The notes: generated by a model from the letters alone, not told the origin. A DNA stretch of 64,000 nucleotides from CAYLHQ01 sp964628935 (GCA_964628935.1 CAZVOE010000001.1:1-64000); one strand, 5' to 3'. Shown: positions 50,542 to 59,101, counted from the stretch's first letter. Numbers and translations are program-made.

Positions 50542-51674
50542 GGTCCCCTCCCCGGGGGAGCGAGGATACCTCCCTCGGAGACGACGCGGTCGTACGGAAC
50601 GATCTCCCGGCGGCGGACCACGAGGAGTCGAGGGTAGCGCATCACGTCCCCGTTCGCGTCGAACGCCGTGGGACCCGCGGCGCCGTCGAAGTCGTCGATT
50701 GCGGCGAGCGCGTCCCGGAGCGCCTCGGGACGGAGGCGAGGGGCGTCCCGGAACGCCCGCAGCGCAATCCGCAGGGCGTCGTACCCGTGGGCGGCCCAGG
50801 CATCGGGATCTTCGCCGTACCTCTTCCGGTATCGCTCGACGAAAAGGCTCACCGCCGGGTCATCGTCGTCGACGTCGAACGTCGCACCGGGGAAGACCGC
50901 CCCCTCCGCCGCCGGCCCCGCCGAGCGAAGGAACTCCTCACCAAGCGCCGAGGTTCCGAGCAGGCGTGCCCCGACCCCGAGTTCGTCGAGGCGCCTCGCG
51001 ACTTGCGCGGTCTCTTTCGGGTAGGCGGCGACGTAGACCGCTTGCGGCGAAAGCGCTGCGATCGCGCGCACCGCGCGCTCCAGTTCTTCCTCGTTGCCCT
51101 CATGGAACATCGCGACCCCGGCGAGTTCGAGCCGTACCTCGGCGATCCGGTCGACGAACGTGTCGCGCAGTCGGACGCCGTTCCGGTCCTCCACGCCGAT
51201 CACGGCGACCCGCAGGAACCCCTGATCGCGGGCGAAGTCGGCCATCGAGACCGCCTCCGCCCCGTCCGCGGGATGGATGCGGAAGACCCAGTCGCCCGCA
51301 TCGGTGATCTCCGGAGCCGACGCCGTCGGGGACAGCAGGACGATCCCCCGGCGCTCGCACGCTCGGGCGAGCGCGAGGGTCACCGAGGACGAGACCGCAC
51401 CGATCACGAATGGGACGCGCTCGCGGCTCGCCAGCTCCTCGAGGGCGCGGACCCCGACCTCGGGGTTCGTGGCGTCGTCCCGAAAAACCAAGGAGACGGG
51501 GCCGGGAAGGTCGCCCAATTCCGTTTCGACTTCGAGCGCCAGGTCGATCCCCTTCCGCACTTGGTCGCCGTAGCTCGCGGCTGCGCCGGTGGACGAAAGG
51601 ACGCATCCGATGCGGACGTCCTGTGAGCAGCCGAGGGCAGCCGGGAGGAGCAGGAAGGCGAGAGAGGGTTTCAC
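50538..51674 (-). CDS. Leu/Ile/Val-binding-like (type 1) periplasmic lipoprotein
   Basis: 378 aa from GTG 51674, whose codon overlaps the atpC stop (GTGA). Signal with lipobox-like FLLLPAALGCSQ. Type 1 binding fold of the LivJ group: DVRIGCVLSSTGAAASYGDQ, GIDLALEVETELGD, VFRDDATNPEVGVRALEELA, VPFVIGAVSSSVTLALARAC, VLLSPTASAPEITDAGDWVF, FRIHP and HGYDALRIALRAFRDAP. Such proteins bind branched-chain amino acids or other small ligands. No ABC permease or ATPase is adjacent, so it may act as a sensor or serve a distant transporter. It has an odd position between ATP-synthase and glycan genes. Confidence 0.83.
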   Translation of the reverse strand: MKPSLAFLLLPAALGCSQDVRIGCVLSSTGAAASYGDQVRKGIDLALEVETELGDLPGPVSLVFRDDATNPEVGVRALEELASRERVPFVIGAVSSSVTLALARACERRGIVLLSPTASAPEITDAGDWVFRIHPADGAEAVSMADFARDQGFLRVAVIGVEDRNGVRLRDTFVDRIAEVRLELAGVAMFHEGNEEELERAVRAIAALSPQAVYVAAYPKETAQVARRLDELGVGARLLGTSALGEEFLRSAGPAAEGAVFPGATFDVDDDDPAVSLFVERYRKRYGEDPDAWAAHGYDALRIALRAFRDAPRLRPEALRDALAAIDDFDGAAGPTAFDANGDVMRYPRLLVVRRREIVPYDRVVSEGGILAPPGRGP

Positions 51675-52084
51675 TCCGTCCGAGAAGCGGCTTCGATGCG
51701 CGCGAGCGCTCGCTTCAAACGCGCCTCCGCAAGCCGCAGCGCGCGATCGTCGGAGGCGCGTTCCTTGAGCTCGACCTCCGCTCGGTGCTTCGATTCGCGG
51801 GCGCGGGCGACGTCGATTTCCTCCGCCCGCTCGGCCGTCTCGGCGAGAACGGTGACCCGCTCGCGCAGCACCTCCGCGAATCCGGCCGAGATCGCGACGG
51901 CCCCCTTTCGAGTCCCCGACCTCCACCGCAACACGCCGGCGTCGAGCGCCGTCAAGAGCGGGGCGTGGCCGGGAAGCACACCGAGGTACCCCTCGGCCCC
52001 CGGGAGGATCACCTCGTCCACCGGCTGCGCGAAGACCCGCCGGGCCGGCGTCACGACCTGGAGTTCGACCGTCGAGGAAGCCAT
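51671..52084 (-). CDS. atpC: F1 ATP synthase epsilon subunit
   Basis: 137 aa from ATG 52084. Epsilon beta-sandwich (LQVVTPARRVFAQPVDEVIL, PGAEGYLGVLPGHAPLLTAL, VAISAGFAEVLRERVTVLAE) and a two-helix C-terminal hairpin (RARESKHRAEVELKERASDD, AEARLKRALARIEAASRTE), so the inhibitory domain is complete. It is the last atp gene and starts seven bases after the atpD stop. Its own stop overlaps the next GTG start. Confidence 0.95.
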   Translation of the reverse strand: MASSTVELQVVTPARRVFAQPVDEVILPGAEGYLGVLPGHAPLLTALDAGVLRWRSGTRKGAVAISAGFAEVLRERVTVLAETAERAEEIDVARARESKHRAEVELKERASDDRALRLAEARLKRALARIEAASRTE

Positions 52085-52091
52085 CGATCCC

Positions 52092-53534
52092 TCAGCGCGC
52101 TCCGGCCTTGAGTCTCTCGGCGTTCTCGAGGACCTCGTCGATCGTCCCGACGTAGAGGAACGCCTGCTCCGGGACGTCGTCGTGCTTGCCGTCCACGATC
52201 TCCCGGAACCCCTTGATCGTGTCTTCGATCTTCACGTAGCGGCCCTGCATGCCGGTGAACTGCTCGGCGACGTGGAACGGCTGCGAAAGGAACCGCTGGA
52301 GCTTTCGTGCGCGGGAGACCGTGAGCTTGTCGTCCTCGGAGAGCTCGTCCATCCCGAGAATCGCGATGATATCCTGAAGGTCCTTGTAGCGTTGCAGGAT
52401 CCCCTGAACGGCGCGGGCCGTCGCGTAGTGCTCCTCCCCCAACACGCGCGGGTCGAGGATGCGGGATGTCGACGCCAGGGGATCGACGGCGGGGTATATG
52501 CCGAGCTCTGCGATCTGTCGGGAGAGGTTCGTCGACGCATCGAGGTGGGCGAAGGTCGTCGCCGGTGCCGGGTCCGTGTAGTCGTCGGCGGGAACGTAGA
52601 TCGCCTGCACCGAGGTGATCGATCCTTTCGTCGTCGACGTGATGCGCTCCTGCAACTCCCCCATCTCCGTCGCCAGGGTCGGCTGGTAACCGACCGCCGA
52701 CGGCATCCGTCCGAGAAGCGCGGAGACCTCGGAGCCGGCCTGGGTGAAGCGGAAGATGTTGTCGATGAAAAGGAGCACGTCCTGGTTCTGGACGTCGCGG
52801 AAGTACTCGGCCACGGTGAGACCGGTGAGCGCGACGCGGAGGCGCGCGCCGGGAGGCTCGGTCATCTGCCCGTAGATGAGCGAAGCCTTCGATTTCGATG
52901 GGTCCTGGATGTTCACGACCCCGGTTTCTTGGAACTCGAGCCAAAGGTCGTTTCCCTCGCGGGTGCGCTCCCCCACTCCCGCGAAGACCGAATAGCCGCC
53001 GTGCTTCAGTGCGACGTTGTTGATCAGCTCCATGATGAGGACCGTCTTCCCGACGCCCGCGCCCCCGAACAGGCCGGTCTTGCCGCCCTTGGTGTAGGGC
53101 TCGAGGAGATCGATCACCTTGATCCCCGTCTCGAACATCTCGATTTTCGTCGACTGCTCGTCGAAGGAAGGCGCCTCGCGGTGGATCGGCCAGCGCTCCT
53201 GCGCTTCGATCGGACCGAGCTTGTCGACCGGCTTCCCGATGACGTTCATCACGCGACCCAGCGTCGCCTCCCCGACCGGGACGCTGATCGGTTGTCCGAG
53301 GTCCTCGGCGCGCATGCCGCGGACCATCCCGTCCGTCGGCTCCATGGAGACGCACCGCACCCGGTTCTCCCCGAGATGCTGCTCGACCTCGCAGGTGACG
53401 TCGATCGGAACGCCGGTCGCCGAGCCGTCGTCGAAGACGCGCACCGCGTTGTAGATCGAGGGGAGGTGGTCCTCGTCGAACTCGACGTCCACCACCGGAC
53501 CGATGATCTGGACCACCTTGCCGACGTTGCTCAT
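52092..53534 (-). CDS. atpD: F1 ATP synthase beta subunit
   Basis: 480 aa from ATG 53534. Catalytic nucleotide-binding subunit: Walker A GLFGGAGVGKTVLIMELINN near residue 158, FAGVGERTREGNDLW with the catalytic Glu, VLLFIDNIFRFTQAGSEVSA (Walker B) and ALLGRMPSAVGYQPTLATEM. The DELSEDDKL block is the family DELSEED motif that couples to gamma. Length and motifs are entirely normal. It lies two bases after atpG. The frame extends upstream into atpG, but that extension is not homologous. Confidence 0.97.
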   Translation of the reverse strand: MSNVGKVVQIIGPVVDVEFDEDHLPSIYNAVRVFDDGSATGVPIDVTCEVEQHLGENRVRCVSMEPTDGMVRGMRAEDLGQPISVPVGEATLGRVMNVIGKPVDKLGPIEAQERWPIHREAPSFDEQSTKIEMFETGIKVIDLLEPYTKGGKTGLFGGAGVGKTVLIMELINNVALKHGGYSVFAGVGERTREGNDLWLEFQETGVVNIQDPSKSKASLIYGQMTEPPGARLRVALTGLTVAEYFRDVQNQDVLLFIDNIFRFTQAGSEVSALLGRMPSAVGYQPTLATEMGELQERITSTTKGSITSVQAIYVPADDYTDPAPATTFAHLDASTNLSRQIAELGIYPAVDPLASTSRILDPRVLGEEHYATARAVQGILQRYKDLQDIIAILGMDELSEDDKLTVSRARKLQRFLSQPFHVAEQFTGMQGRYVKIEDTIKGFREIVDGKHDDVPEQAFLYVGTIDEVLENAERLKAGAR

Positions 53535-53536
53535 CG

Positions 53537-54394
53537 TTATCCCAGTGCCTCCGCGCCCGAGACGACCTCGATGATCTCCGTGGTGATCGAGGCCTGGCGC
53601 ACACGATTCATGTGCAGGGTCAGGGTCTCCACCAGCTCCTGCGCGTTGTTCGTCGCCGAGTCCATCGCCGTCATCCGCGCGGCTTGCTCGGCGGCGGCCG
53701 ACTCGAGAATGGCGTGGAAAACTTGGTTGAACACGAAATGGGGAAGGAGTTCGTCGAACAACGCCGCCGCGTCCGGCTCGTAGATGTAGTCGTCGGCGCT
53801 CTCCCCGGACTCGAAACGGGCGGGTTCGACGGGAAGCAGCCGCTCCACCGTCGGGGATTGCTGGATCGCTGACTTGAACTCGTTGTAAACGAGGTAGACC
53901 GCATCGACCTCGCCGGCGGTGTAACGTTCGATCACGTCCTTTCCGATCTCCCCCGCGAGGCTCGGGTCCATGCGCCGCGAGATGTCGACCCACTCTCGGC
54001 CCGTCCGCACCTGACGGCGACGGAAGTAGTCGCGCGCCTTCTTGCCGACCGCGTGCAGCTCGATCCGCTTGTCGCGGTTCTCGCCGAGGAACAGGAACGC
54101 CCGCTTGAGGATGTTCGTGTTGAACGAGCCGCAAAGCCCGCGGTCGGCGCAAATGACGACGACCTCGATCTTCTTCTCTTCGCGGACGCGGAGAAGCGGA
54201 TGGGCCTCCGGATTCGCCCGGGCCGCGAGCGATCGGAGCACCGCGTGAATCCGCTGTGCGTAAGGCCGGGCGGCGAGCAGATTCTCCTGCGACCGCCGCA
54301 GGCGCGCGGCCGACACCATCTTCATCGCACGGGTCACCTGCATGGTGTTCTTGACCGAACGGATGCGACGGCGGAGGTGCTGGGTCTTCGCCAT
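53537..54394 (-). CDS. atpG: F1 ATP synthase gamma subunit
   Basis: 285 aa from ATG 54394. N-terminal rotor helix (LRRRIRSVKNTMQVTRAMKM, VSAARLRRSQENLLAARPYA), central Rossmann-like part (VVICADRGLCGSFNTNILKR), and the C-terminal helix (AARMTAMDSATNNAQELVET, LTLHMNRVRQASITTEIIEV) with the family signature ITxEIxEIVxGAxA. It is the rotating shaft between beta subunits and the c-ring. Located between atpA (four bases upstream) and atpD. Confidence 0.96.
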   Translation of the reverse strand: MAKTQHLRRRIRSVKNTMQVTRAMKMVSAARLRRSQENLLAARPYAQRIHAVLRSLAARANPEAHPLLRVREEKKIEVVVICADRGLCGSFNTNILKRAFLFLGENRDKRIELHAVGKKARDYFRRRQVRTGREWVDISRRMDPSLAGEIGKDVIERYTAGEVDAVYLVYNEFKSAIQQSPTVERLLPVEPARFESGESADDYIYEPDAAALFDELLPHFVFNQVFHAILESAAAEQAARMTAMDSATNNAQELVETLTLHMNRVRQASITTEIIEVVSGAEALG

Positions 54395-54398
54395 CCGC

Positions 54399-55961
54399 TC
54401 ACCGGGCCGGAATGCGTTGCGCGACGAACTCGGCCTTGAACGCGTCGATCGCCTTGCCGATCCGCGTCCGAAGGTCGTCGTCCAGGGCGCCCTTCTTCAG
54501 GATCTCGTCCTGGAGGTCGCGGTGGTGCAAGTCGAGGAATCGGTTGAGACCGTCCTCGAAGGGACGGCACTCCTCCACCTCCAGGTCGTCGAGGTACCCG
54601 TTCGTCCCGGCGAAGACGATGATCACCTGTTTCTCGACCGGAACCGGGCTGTACTGCGACTGCTTGAGGATCTCGGTGAGCCGTTTTCCGCGCGCGAGCT
54701 GCGCTTGCGTCGCCTTGTCGAGGTCCGACCCGAATTGGGCGAACGCGGCGAGTTCACGATACTGCGCGAGGGAAAGACGAAGCGTTCCGGCCACCTGCTT
54801 CATCGCCTTGATCTGGGCGTTACCGCCGACCCGGCTGACCGAGAGGCCGACGTTGATGGCGGGACGGACGCCCGAGTAGAAGAGATCGGCCTCGAGGAAG
54901 ATTTGCCCGTCGGTGATCGAGATCACGTTCGTCGGGATGTAGGCGGAGATGTCGCCGGCCTGAGTCTCGATGATCGGAAGAGCCGTCAGCGACCCGCCTC
55001 CCCCGCCATCGTTGAGTTTCGAGGCGCGCTCGAGCAGCCGAGAGTGCAGGTAAAAAACGTCCCCGGGGTAAGCCTCGCGACCCGGCGGCCGCCTCAGGAG
55101 GAGAGAGATCTCGCGGTACGCCGCCGCGTGCTTCGAGAGATCGTCGTAGATCAAGAGGACGGCGCGGCCCGGGTTGTCCTTACCGGCGGGTCGACCATTC
55201 GAGCCGTGGAACTGGAAGTACTCCCCCATCGCGCAGCCGGCGTAGGGGGCGAGGTACTGGAGCGGCGCGGGAGTCGAAGCGGCAGCGGCGACCACGATCG
55301 TGTAGTCCATGGCACCGTAGTCCTCGAACGTCTTCACGACCTGGGCCACCGTCGATTGTTTCTGCCCGATCGCCACGTAGATGCAGATGACCCCTTTTCC
55401 CTTCTGGTTGAGGATCGTGTCGACCGCGATGGCGGTCTTCCCCGTCTGCCGGTCGCCGATGATCAACTCGCGTTGCCCGCGGCCGATCGGAATCATCCCG
55501 TCGATCGCTTTGAGGCCGGTCTGAAGGGGCTCCTTCACCGGCGTCCGCTCGACCACGCCGGGGGCGATGCGCTCGATCGGCATCGTATGGGTCGCCGCGA
55601 TCGCGCCCTTTCCGTCGAGCGGCTCGCCGAGCGGGTTGACGACCCGGCCGACGAGGGCGTCCCCGGCCGGCACCTGCATGATCCGCCCGGTGCGGCGAAC
55701 CTGGTCACCCTCTTTGATCAGGGTCGTCTCGCCGAGAAGGACGGCGCCGACCGAGTCTTCCTCGAGATTGAGCGCCATCCCCATCACGCCGTGGGGCAGC
55801 TCGAGTAGCTCGCCGGCCATCACCCGCTCGAGGCCATAGATGCGGCCGATCCCGTCGCCGACGGAGAGGATCGTTCCGACTTCGGCGAGGTCCGTCGCGC
55901 GATCGTACCCCTCGATCTGCTGCCTCAGGATCTTCGTGATCTCGTCGACCTTGATCTGCAT
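54399..55961 (-). CDS. atpA: F1 ATP synthase alpha subunit
   Basis: 520 aa from ATG 55961. Non-catalytic subunit: IGRGQRELIIGDRQTGKTAI with Walker A near residue 170, AIGQKQSTVAQVVKTFEDYG, LIYDDLSKHAAAYREISLLL, the signature PAINVGLSVSRVGGNAQIKA and the C-terminal helical domain. Slightly longer than the E. coli protein (513). It is six bases after atpH. Normal operon order delta-alpha-gamma-beta-epsilon. Confidence 0.97.
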   Translation of the reverse strand: MQIKVDEITKILRQQIEGYDRATDLAEVGTILSVGDGIGRIYGLERVMAGELLELPHGVMGMALNLEEDSVGAVLLGETTLIKEGDQVRRTGRIMQVPAGDALVGRVVNPLGEPLDGKGAIAATHTMPIERIAPGVVERTPVKEPLQTGLKAIDGMIPIGRGQRELIIGDRQTGKTAIAVDTILNQKGKGVICIYVAIGQKQSTVAQVVKTFEDYGAMDYTIVVAAAASTPAPLQYLAPYAGCAMGEYFQFHGSNGRPAGKDNPGRAVLLIYDDLSKHAAAYREISLLLRRPPGREAYPGDVFYLHSRLLERASKLNDGGGGGSLTALPIIETQAGDISAYIPTNVISITDGQIFLEADLFYSGVRPAINVGLSVSRVGGNAQIKAMKQVAGTLRLSLAQYRELAAFAQFGSDLDKATQAQLARGKRLTEILKQSQYSPVPVEKQVIIVFAGTNGYLDDLEVEECRPFEDGLNRFLDLHHRDLQDEILKKGALDDDLRTRIGKAIDAFKAEFVAQRIPAR

Positions 55962-55967
55962 GCGCGG

Positions 55968-56510
55968 CTACTCCTGGGACATGCGGCGCCTGAGGCGCTC
56001 GAGCTGCGTCTTGAGGCTTCCGTCGTACACCATCGACCCGACGCGGGTCACCGCTCCGCCGAGGAGGGAGTTGTCCACGTGCTCTTCGAGGCGCACCTTC
56101 TTGCCGGATAGGCGTGCGATCGAGTGCTCTGCTTGACGGCGAAGCTCGGGCGGAAGCGGCCGGACGGAGGTGATCGTGGCCTTGATGATTCCGCTTGCCG
56201 CTTCCCGTTCCTCCCGGAACACCGCGGCGATCGAGGGGAGCAAGGGGAGGCGACCATTCTCGAGGAGGATCCCGAGGAACCTCCCCACCTCGGCGGGAAC
56301 TCCGTGGACCGCCGCGAGGTCGGCGAGGACCTTTCTGCGCGCCGATCGCGGGTGTGCGGGGTTCAGGAGGACGTCTCTCAGGGCCTTCGATTCATCGAAG
56401 TGTTTCGCGAGCGCCGTGAGGAACGCGTCGGTCTGCGCGGCCCGTTGAGGATCCGGGAGCGACGCCAGCAACGCCTTGGCGTAGCGCGTCGCGAGTTTTC
56501 GGTCCGTCAT
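55968..56510 (-). CDS. atpH: F1 ATP synthase delta subunit (OSCP)
   Basis: 180 aa from ATG 56510. Six-helix N-terminal bundle (RYAKALLASLPDPQRAAQTD, HFDESKALRDVLLNPAHPRS, GVPAEVGRFLGILLENGRLP) and the C-terminal beta/helix part ending SIARLSGKKVRLEEHVDNSL, LGGAVTRVGSMVYDGSLKTQ, the usual OSCP signature 'GG..i.vGd.v.DgSv...L'. It joins F1 to the b-subunit stalk. No atpF, atpE or atpB lies upstream; instead a bactofilin gene follows after a 135-base gap in which nothing is seen. Confidence 0.93.
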   Translation of the reverse strand: MTDRKLATRYAKALLASLPDPQRAAQTDAFLTALAKHFDESKALRDVLLNPAHPRSARRKVLADLAAVHGVPAEVGRFLGILLENGRLPLLPSIAAVFREEREAASGIIKATITSVRPLPPELRRQAEHSIARLSGKKVRLEEHVDNSLLGGAVTRVGSMVYDGSLKTQLERLRRRMSQE

Positions 56511-56645
56511 CCGCGCCTCGGAGATTCCCGCCCCGTCGGGTCCGAACGGCGCCCCTCCTCGCTCGACGCCGGTCAGCGATCGGGTTGCCGGTTCTTCCTT
56601 TTGATCACGGAAGGCGCGGAAGATAGCACGGCCGCGGCGAACGGT

Positions 56646-57083
56646 TCAAGCCGAGGCGGGCTTCTCGACCAAGGTCGGTCGGCGGGTCGGATTCTCGGCC
56701 CGCGCATCGTCGCCATCCGGCATCGAGACCGTCCCCTCGAAGAGGCCCCCCGAATCGATTCGAAGCGCCCGTCGGCCCAGGTGGACGTGGCCGAGGACCT
56801 TGCCGCCGGAAAGGATATCGAGCCTTTGCTCGATGTGAAGGTTCCCCTTCACCGTGCCGCTGACGGTCATCTCCGAAGCCCGAATCTCCTCGCCGGCGAT
56901 CTCTCCCTTCGGACCGACGACGAGGATCGCCTCGGAGCGGACGCGGCCGTGGATCTTCCCGTCGACCCGGAACCCTCCCTGCAGGTTGAGGTCGCCCTCG
57001 AGGACCGTGCCTTCGCCGAGGAACCCGTGGATCTCCTCGCTTCCGGACGTCGAGTCTCCCCGCTTACGGCGCTTTCCGAACAT
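56646..57083 (-). CDS. Bactofilin
   Basis: 145 aa from ATG 57083, preceded by GGAGG. The central 100 residues are a bactofilin (DUF583) beta-helix with the usual glycine/hydrophobic rungs: FLGEGTVLEGDLNLQGGFRV, DGKIHGRVRSEAILVVGPKG, EIAGEEIRASEMTVSGTVKG and NLHIEQRLDILSGGKVLGHV. Short polar tails flank it, the N-terminal one with a Lys/Arg cluster (MFGKRRKRG) that may touch membrane. Bactofilins polymerise into nucleotide-free filaments; in Myxococcus they scaffold ParAB-parS. Here the gene is directly downstream of parB on the same strand, supporting a similar role. Confidence 0.9.
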   Translation of the reverse strand: MFGKRRKRGDSTSGSEEIHGFLGEGTVLEGDLNLQGGFRVDGKIHGRVRSEAILVVGPKGEIAGEEIRASEMTVSGTVKGNLHIEQRLDILSGGKVLGHVHLGRRALRIDSGGLFEGTVSMPDGDDARAENPTRRPTLVEKPASA

Positions 57084-57269
57084 CCAACCTCCCTCGCGAG
57101 CGGGCGTCCGACCCGGCGGCGGGCGACGGTCTCGCGTCGTCGCGTCTAGCCAGGGGCGTACCAGGGGAGAGAGGTGGTTTTTCTGAAGGAAAACGCGTGT
57201 CCACCTCGGGAAGCATCCCGTGGGATGACGGTTTCGGCAGGTCGATGACGAAAGGGTGCCGCTGGGTCT

Positions 57270-57347
57270 GCCGACATGAACGTCGGCGAAGCCAAACATG
57301 CAGACAAAACGGTCGGCGGATGAGACATCGCCGACAAGATTGTCGGC
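57270..57347. repeat. Three 18-bp palindromes at exact 30-bp spacing
   Basis: Copies at 57270-57287 (GCCGACATGAACGTCGGC), 57300-57317 (GCAGACAAAACGGTCGGC, one arm imperfect) and 57330-57347 (GCCGACAAGATTGTCGGC, perfect 7-bp arms). Linkers are exactly 12 bases each. The consensus is GCCGACA-N4-TGTCGGC. The last copy ends five bases from the parB stop; the cluster lies in the 268-base gap before the bactofilin gene. A second cluster with the same spacing is at 59320-59367. Could be protein operators or RNA hairpins; not recognised as a known element. Confidence 0.85.
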
Positions 57348-57351
57348 GCGA

Positions 57352-58260
57352 CTAGCGGCTTCCCTGTCCCTTCGGGCTAGCCCGTACGAGCAGCTGGTAC
57401 AGCCGGTCGAGCTCGTCGGCGCTGTAGTACGCGAGTTCGATCCTCCCCCGCTTCGGACCGCCGACGATCCGCACCTTGGTGCCAACCGCTCGCTGGAGGT
57501 TCTGCTCCGCGGCCACGACGTTCGGGTCGCGCTCCGAGGGACGCCCTGCCTTCGATCGCTTCGGACCGCTCAATCGGGCGACGATCGCTTCGACCTGGCG
57601 GACCGACAGCCCCTCGCGGACCGTCCGCTCGGCGAGCGAGGTCTGGTCGGCCGCCGAGGCGAGGCCGGCGATCGCCTTTCCGTGCCCGGCGCCGAGGCGC
57701 CCGGCCCGAAGATCGTCCTGCACTTTCCGTGGGAGGCCGAGGAGGCGAAGGGCGTTCGTGACGCTCGTGCGCTGCTTCCCCACCCGAGAAGCGACCTCCT
57801 GCTGCGTGAGGCCGAGATCGTCGAGGAGAAGCTGGTAGCCCTCGGCCTCCTCGATCGGGTTGAGGTCCTCCCGCTGGAGGTTCTCGATGAGAGCGAGTTC
57901 CAGGAGCTTCTCGTCGGGAACCTCGCGAATCACCGCGGGAACCCGGTGGAGACCGGCCCGCTGCGCGGCCCGCCAGCGTCGTTCTCCGGCGACCAACTCA
58001 TACGTCCCGCCCCCGAGCGGGCGCACGATGATCGGCTGGAGAAGCCCCTGGACCTGGATCGAGGCCGCCAGTTCCTCGAGGGCGGCCTCCTCGAACGCCT
58101 TTCGGGGTTGGCGGGGGTTCGGCCGGATCCGGTCGATATCCAGCTGGACTTCGCCGGATCTCGCGACCGGACTGGCCTCGGGGGGCGGTGGAGCCGGGGT
58201 CCGCGGGGGGGCCTTGGGAATGAGACTTCCGAGCCCCTTACCGAGCGCCTTGCGTTTCAT
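57352..58260 (-). CDS. parB: ParB chromosome-partitioning CTPase/DNA-binding protein
   Basis: 302 aa from ATG 58260, which lies inside the last codons of parA. N-terminal ParA-activating peptide (MKRKALGKGLGSLIPKAPP), the ParB/Srx CTP-binding domain (IRPNPRQPRKAFEEAALEEL, GTYELVAGERRWRAAQRAGL with the GERRxR motif, PAVIREVPDEKLLELALIEN), the HTH domain (GLTQQEVASRVGKQRTSVTN, ALRLLGLPRKVQDDLRAGRL), and a C-terminal dimerisation tail (KVRIVGGPKRGRIELAYYSA). It loads at parS and spreads as a CTP clamp. The two parS sites upstream of parA fit. Confidence 0.95.
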   Translation of the reverse strand: MKRKALGKGLGSLIPKAPPRTPAPPPPEASPVARSGEVQLDIDRIRPNPRQPRKAFEEAALEELAASIQVQGLLQPIIVRPLGGGTYELVAGERRWRAAQRAGLHRVPAVIREVPDEKLLELALIENLQREDLNPIEEAEGYQLLLDDLGLTQQEVASRVGKQRTSVTNALRLLGLPRKVQDDLRAGRLGAGHGKAIAGLASAADQTSLAERTVREGLSVRQVEAIVARLSGPKRSKAGRPSERDPNVVAAEQNLQRAVGTKVRIVGGPKRGRIELAYYSADELDRLYQLLVRASPKGQGSR

Positions 58261-59017
58261 GCTCCATCATCTCCTTGGCGAGCCCGAGGTAGGCCTCCGC
58301 GCCCTTCGACCGGATGTCGTAGAGGAAGATCGCCTTGCCGTGACTCGGGGCCTCGCCGAGCCGGACGTTCCGCGGGACGACCGTCCGGAAGACCTGATCC
58401 CCGAACACGTTTCGGACCTCGTCGACGACCTGGCGGGAGAGGTTGGTCCGGTCGTCGTACATGGTCAGGACGACCCCCTCGATCTCGAGGCGCGGATTGA
58501 GCGACTCCCGGACCCGGTCGATCGTCTCCATCAACTGGGAGATCCCCTCGAGGGCCAGGTACTCGCACTGCACCGGCACCAGAACCGAGTCCGCGGCCGA
58601 GAGGGCATTGACCGTGAGGAGGCCGAGCGACGGGGGGCAGTCGAGGAAGATCCGGTCGAATCGCCCCCTGTAGGGCTCGAGAAGGTCCCGAAGCCGGAAC
58701 TCCCTCGATTCGACCTCCACGAGCTCGACCTCGGCCCCGTAAAGGTCGCGATCCGAGGGAATGAGGTGGAGGTGAGCCAGATCGGGGCAAGCGAGAGCGA
58801 TCTCTCCGAGACCGACGTCGCCCGACAGGGCGTCGTACAGCGACGGCCGGTCGACGTCGGGCGCGAAACCGAGGGCGCGCGTCGAGTTCGCCTGTGGGTC
58901 GGTATCCACGAGGAGGGTGGGACGCTCGGCGATGGCGAACGCTGCGGCCAGGGAGACTGCGGTCGTGGTCTTGCCGACTCCCCCTTTTTGATTCGCGATG
59001 GCGACGACTCGGCCCAT
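58238..59017 (-). CDS. parA: ParA/Soj chromosome-partitioning ATPase
   Basis: 259 aa from ATG 59017. Deviant Walker A IANQKGGVGKTTTAVSLAAA at residues 6-25, VDTDPQANSTRALGF, IFLDCPPSLGLLTVNALSAA (Walker B) and VPVQCEYLALEGISQLMETI. The absence of an N-terminal HTH marks it as the chromosomal Soj type. It drives segregation of ParB-parS complexes. Two parS sites lie 49-98 bases upstream, so ParB probably also represses this promoter; TAGATT (minus strand, 59041-59046) is a possible -10 box. Confidence 0.95.
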   Translation of the reverse strand: MGRVVAIANQKGGVGKTTTAVSLAAAFAIAERPTLLVDTDPQANSTRALGFAPDVDRPSLYDALSGDVGLGEIALACPDLAHLHLIPSDRDLYGAEVELVEVESREFRLRDLLEPYRGRFDRIFLDCPPSLGLLTVNALSAADSVLVPVQCEYLALEGISQLMETIDRVRESLNPRLEIEGVVLTMYDDRTNLSRQVVDEVRNVFGDQVFRTVVPRNVRLGEAPSHGKAIFLYDIRSKGAEAYLGLAKEMMEHETQGAR

Positions 59018-59065
59018 GGATGTCCCGCGGGAAAGGTCGGAATCTACCACAGCGGGGGAGGCGAG

Positions 59066-59079
59066 GTTCCACGTGGAAC
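59066..59079. promoter_or_regulatory. parS site 1
   Basis: GTTCCACGTGGAAC, a perfect palindrome identical to the core of the bacterial parS consensus (TGTTCCACGTGGAACA), upstream of parA. The flanking base pairs (G and G) deviate from the 16-bp form. Confidence 0.92.
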
Positions 59080-59101
59080 GTGGGTATGCCGGGTCTCCAC
59101 C

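Noticed and set aside
57270..57347. CRISPR array
   Set aside because: Only three units, the conserved part is an 18-bp perfect or near-perfect palindrome, spacers are 12 bases, and no cas gene is present.
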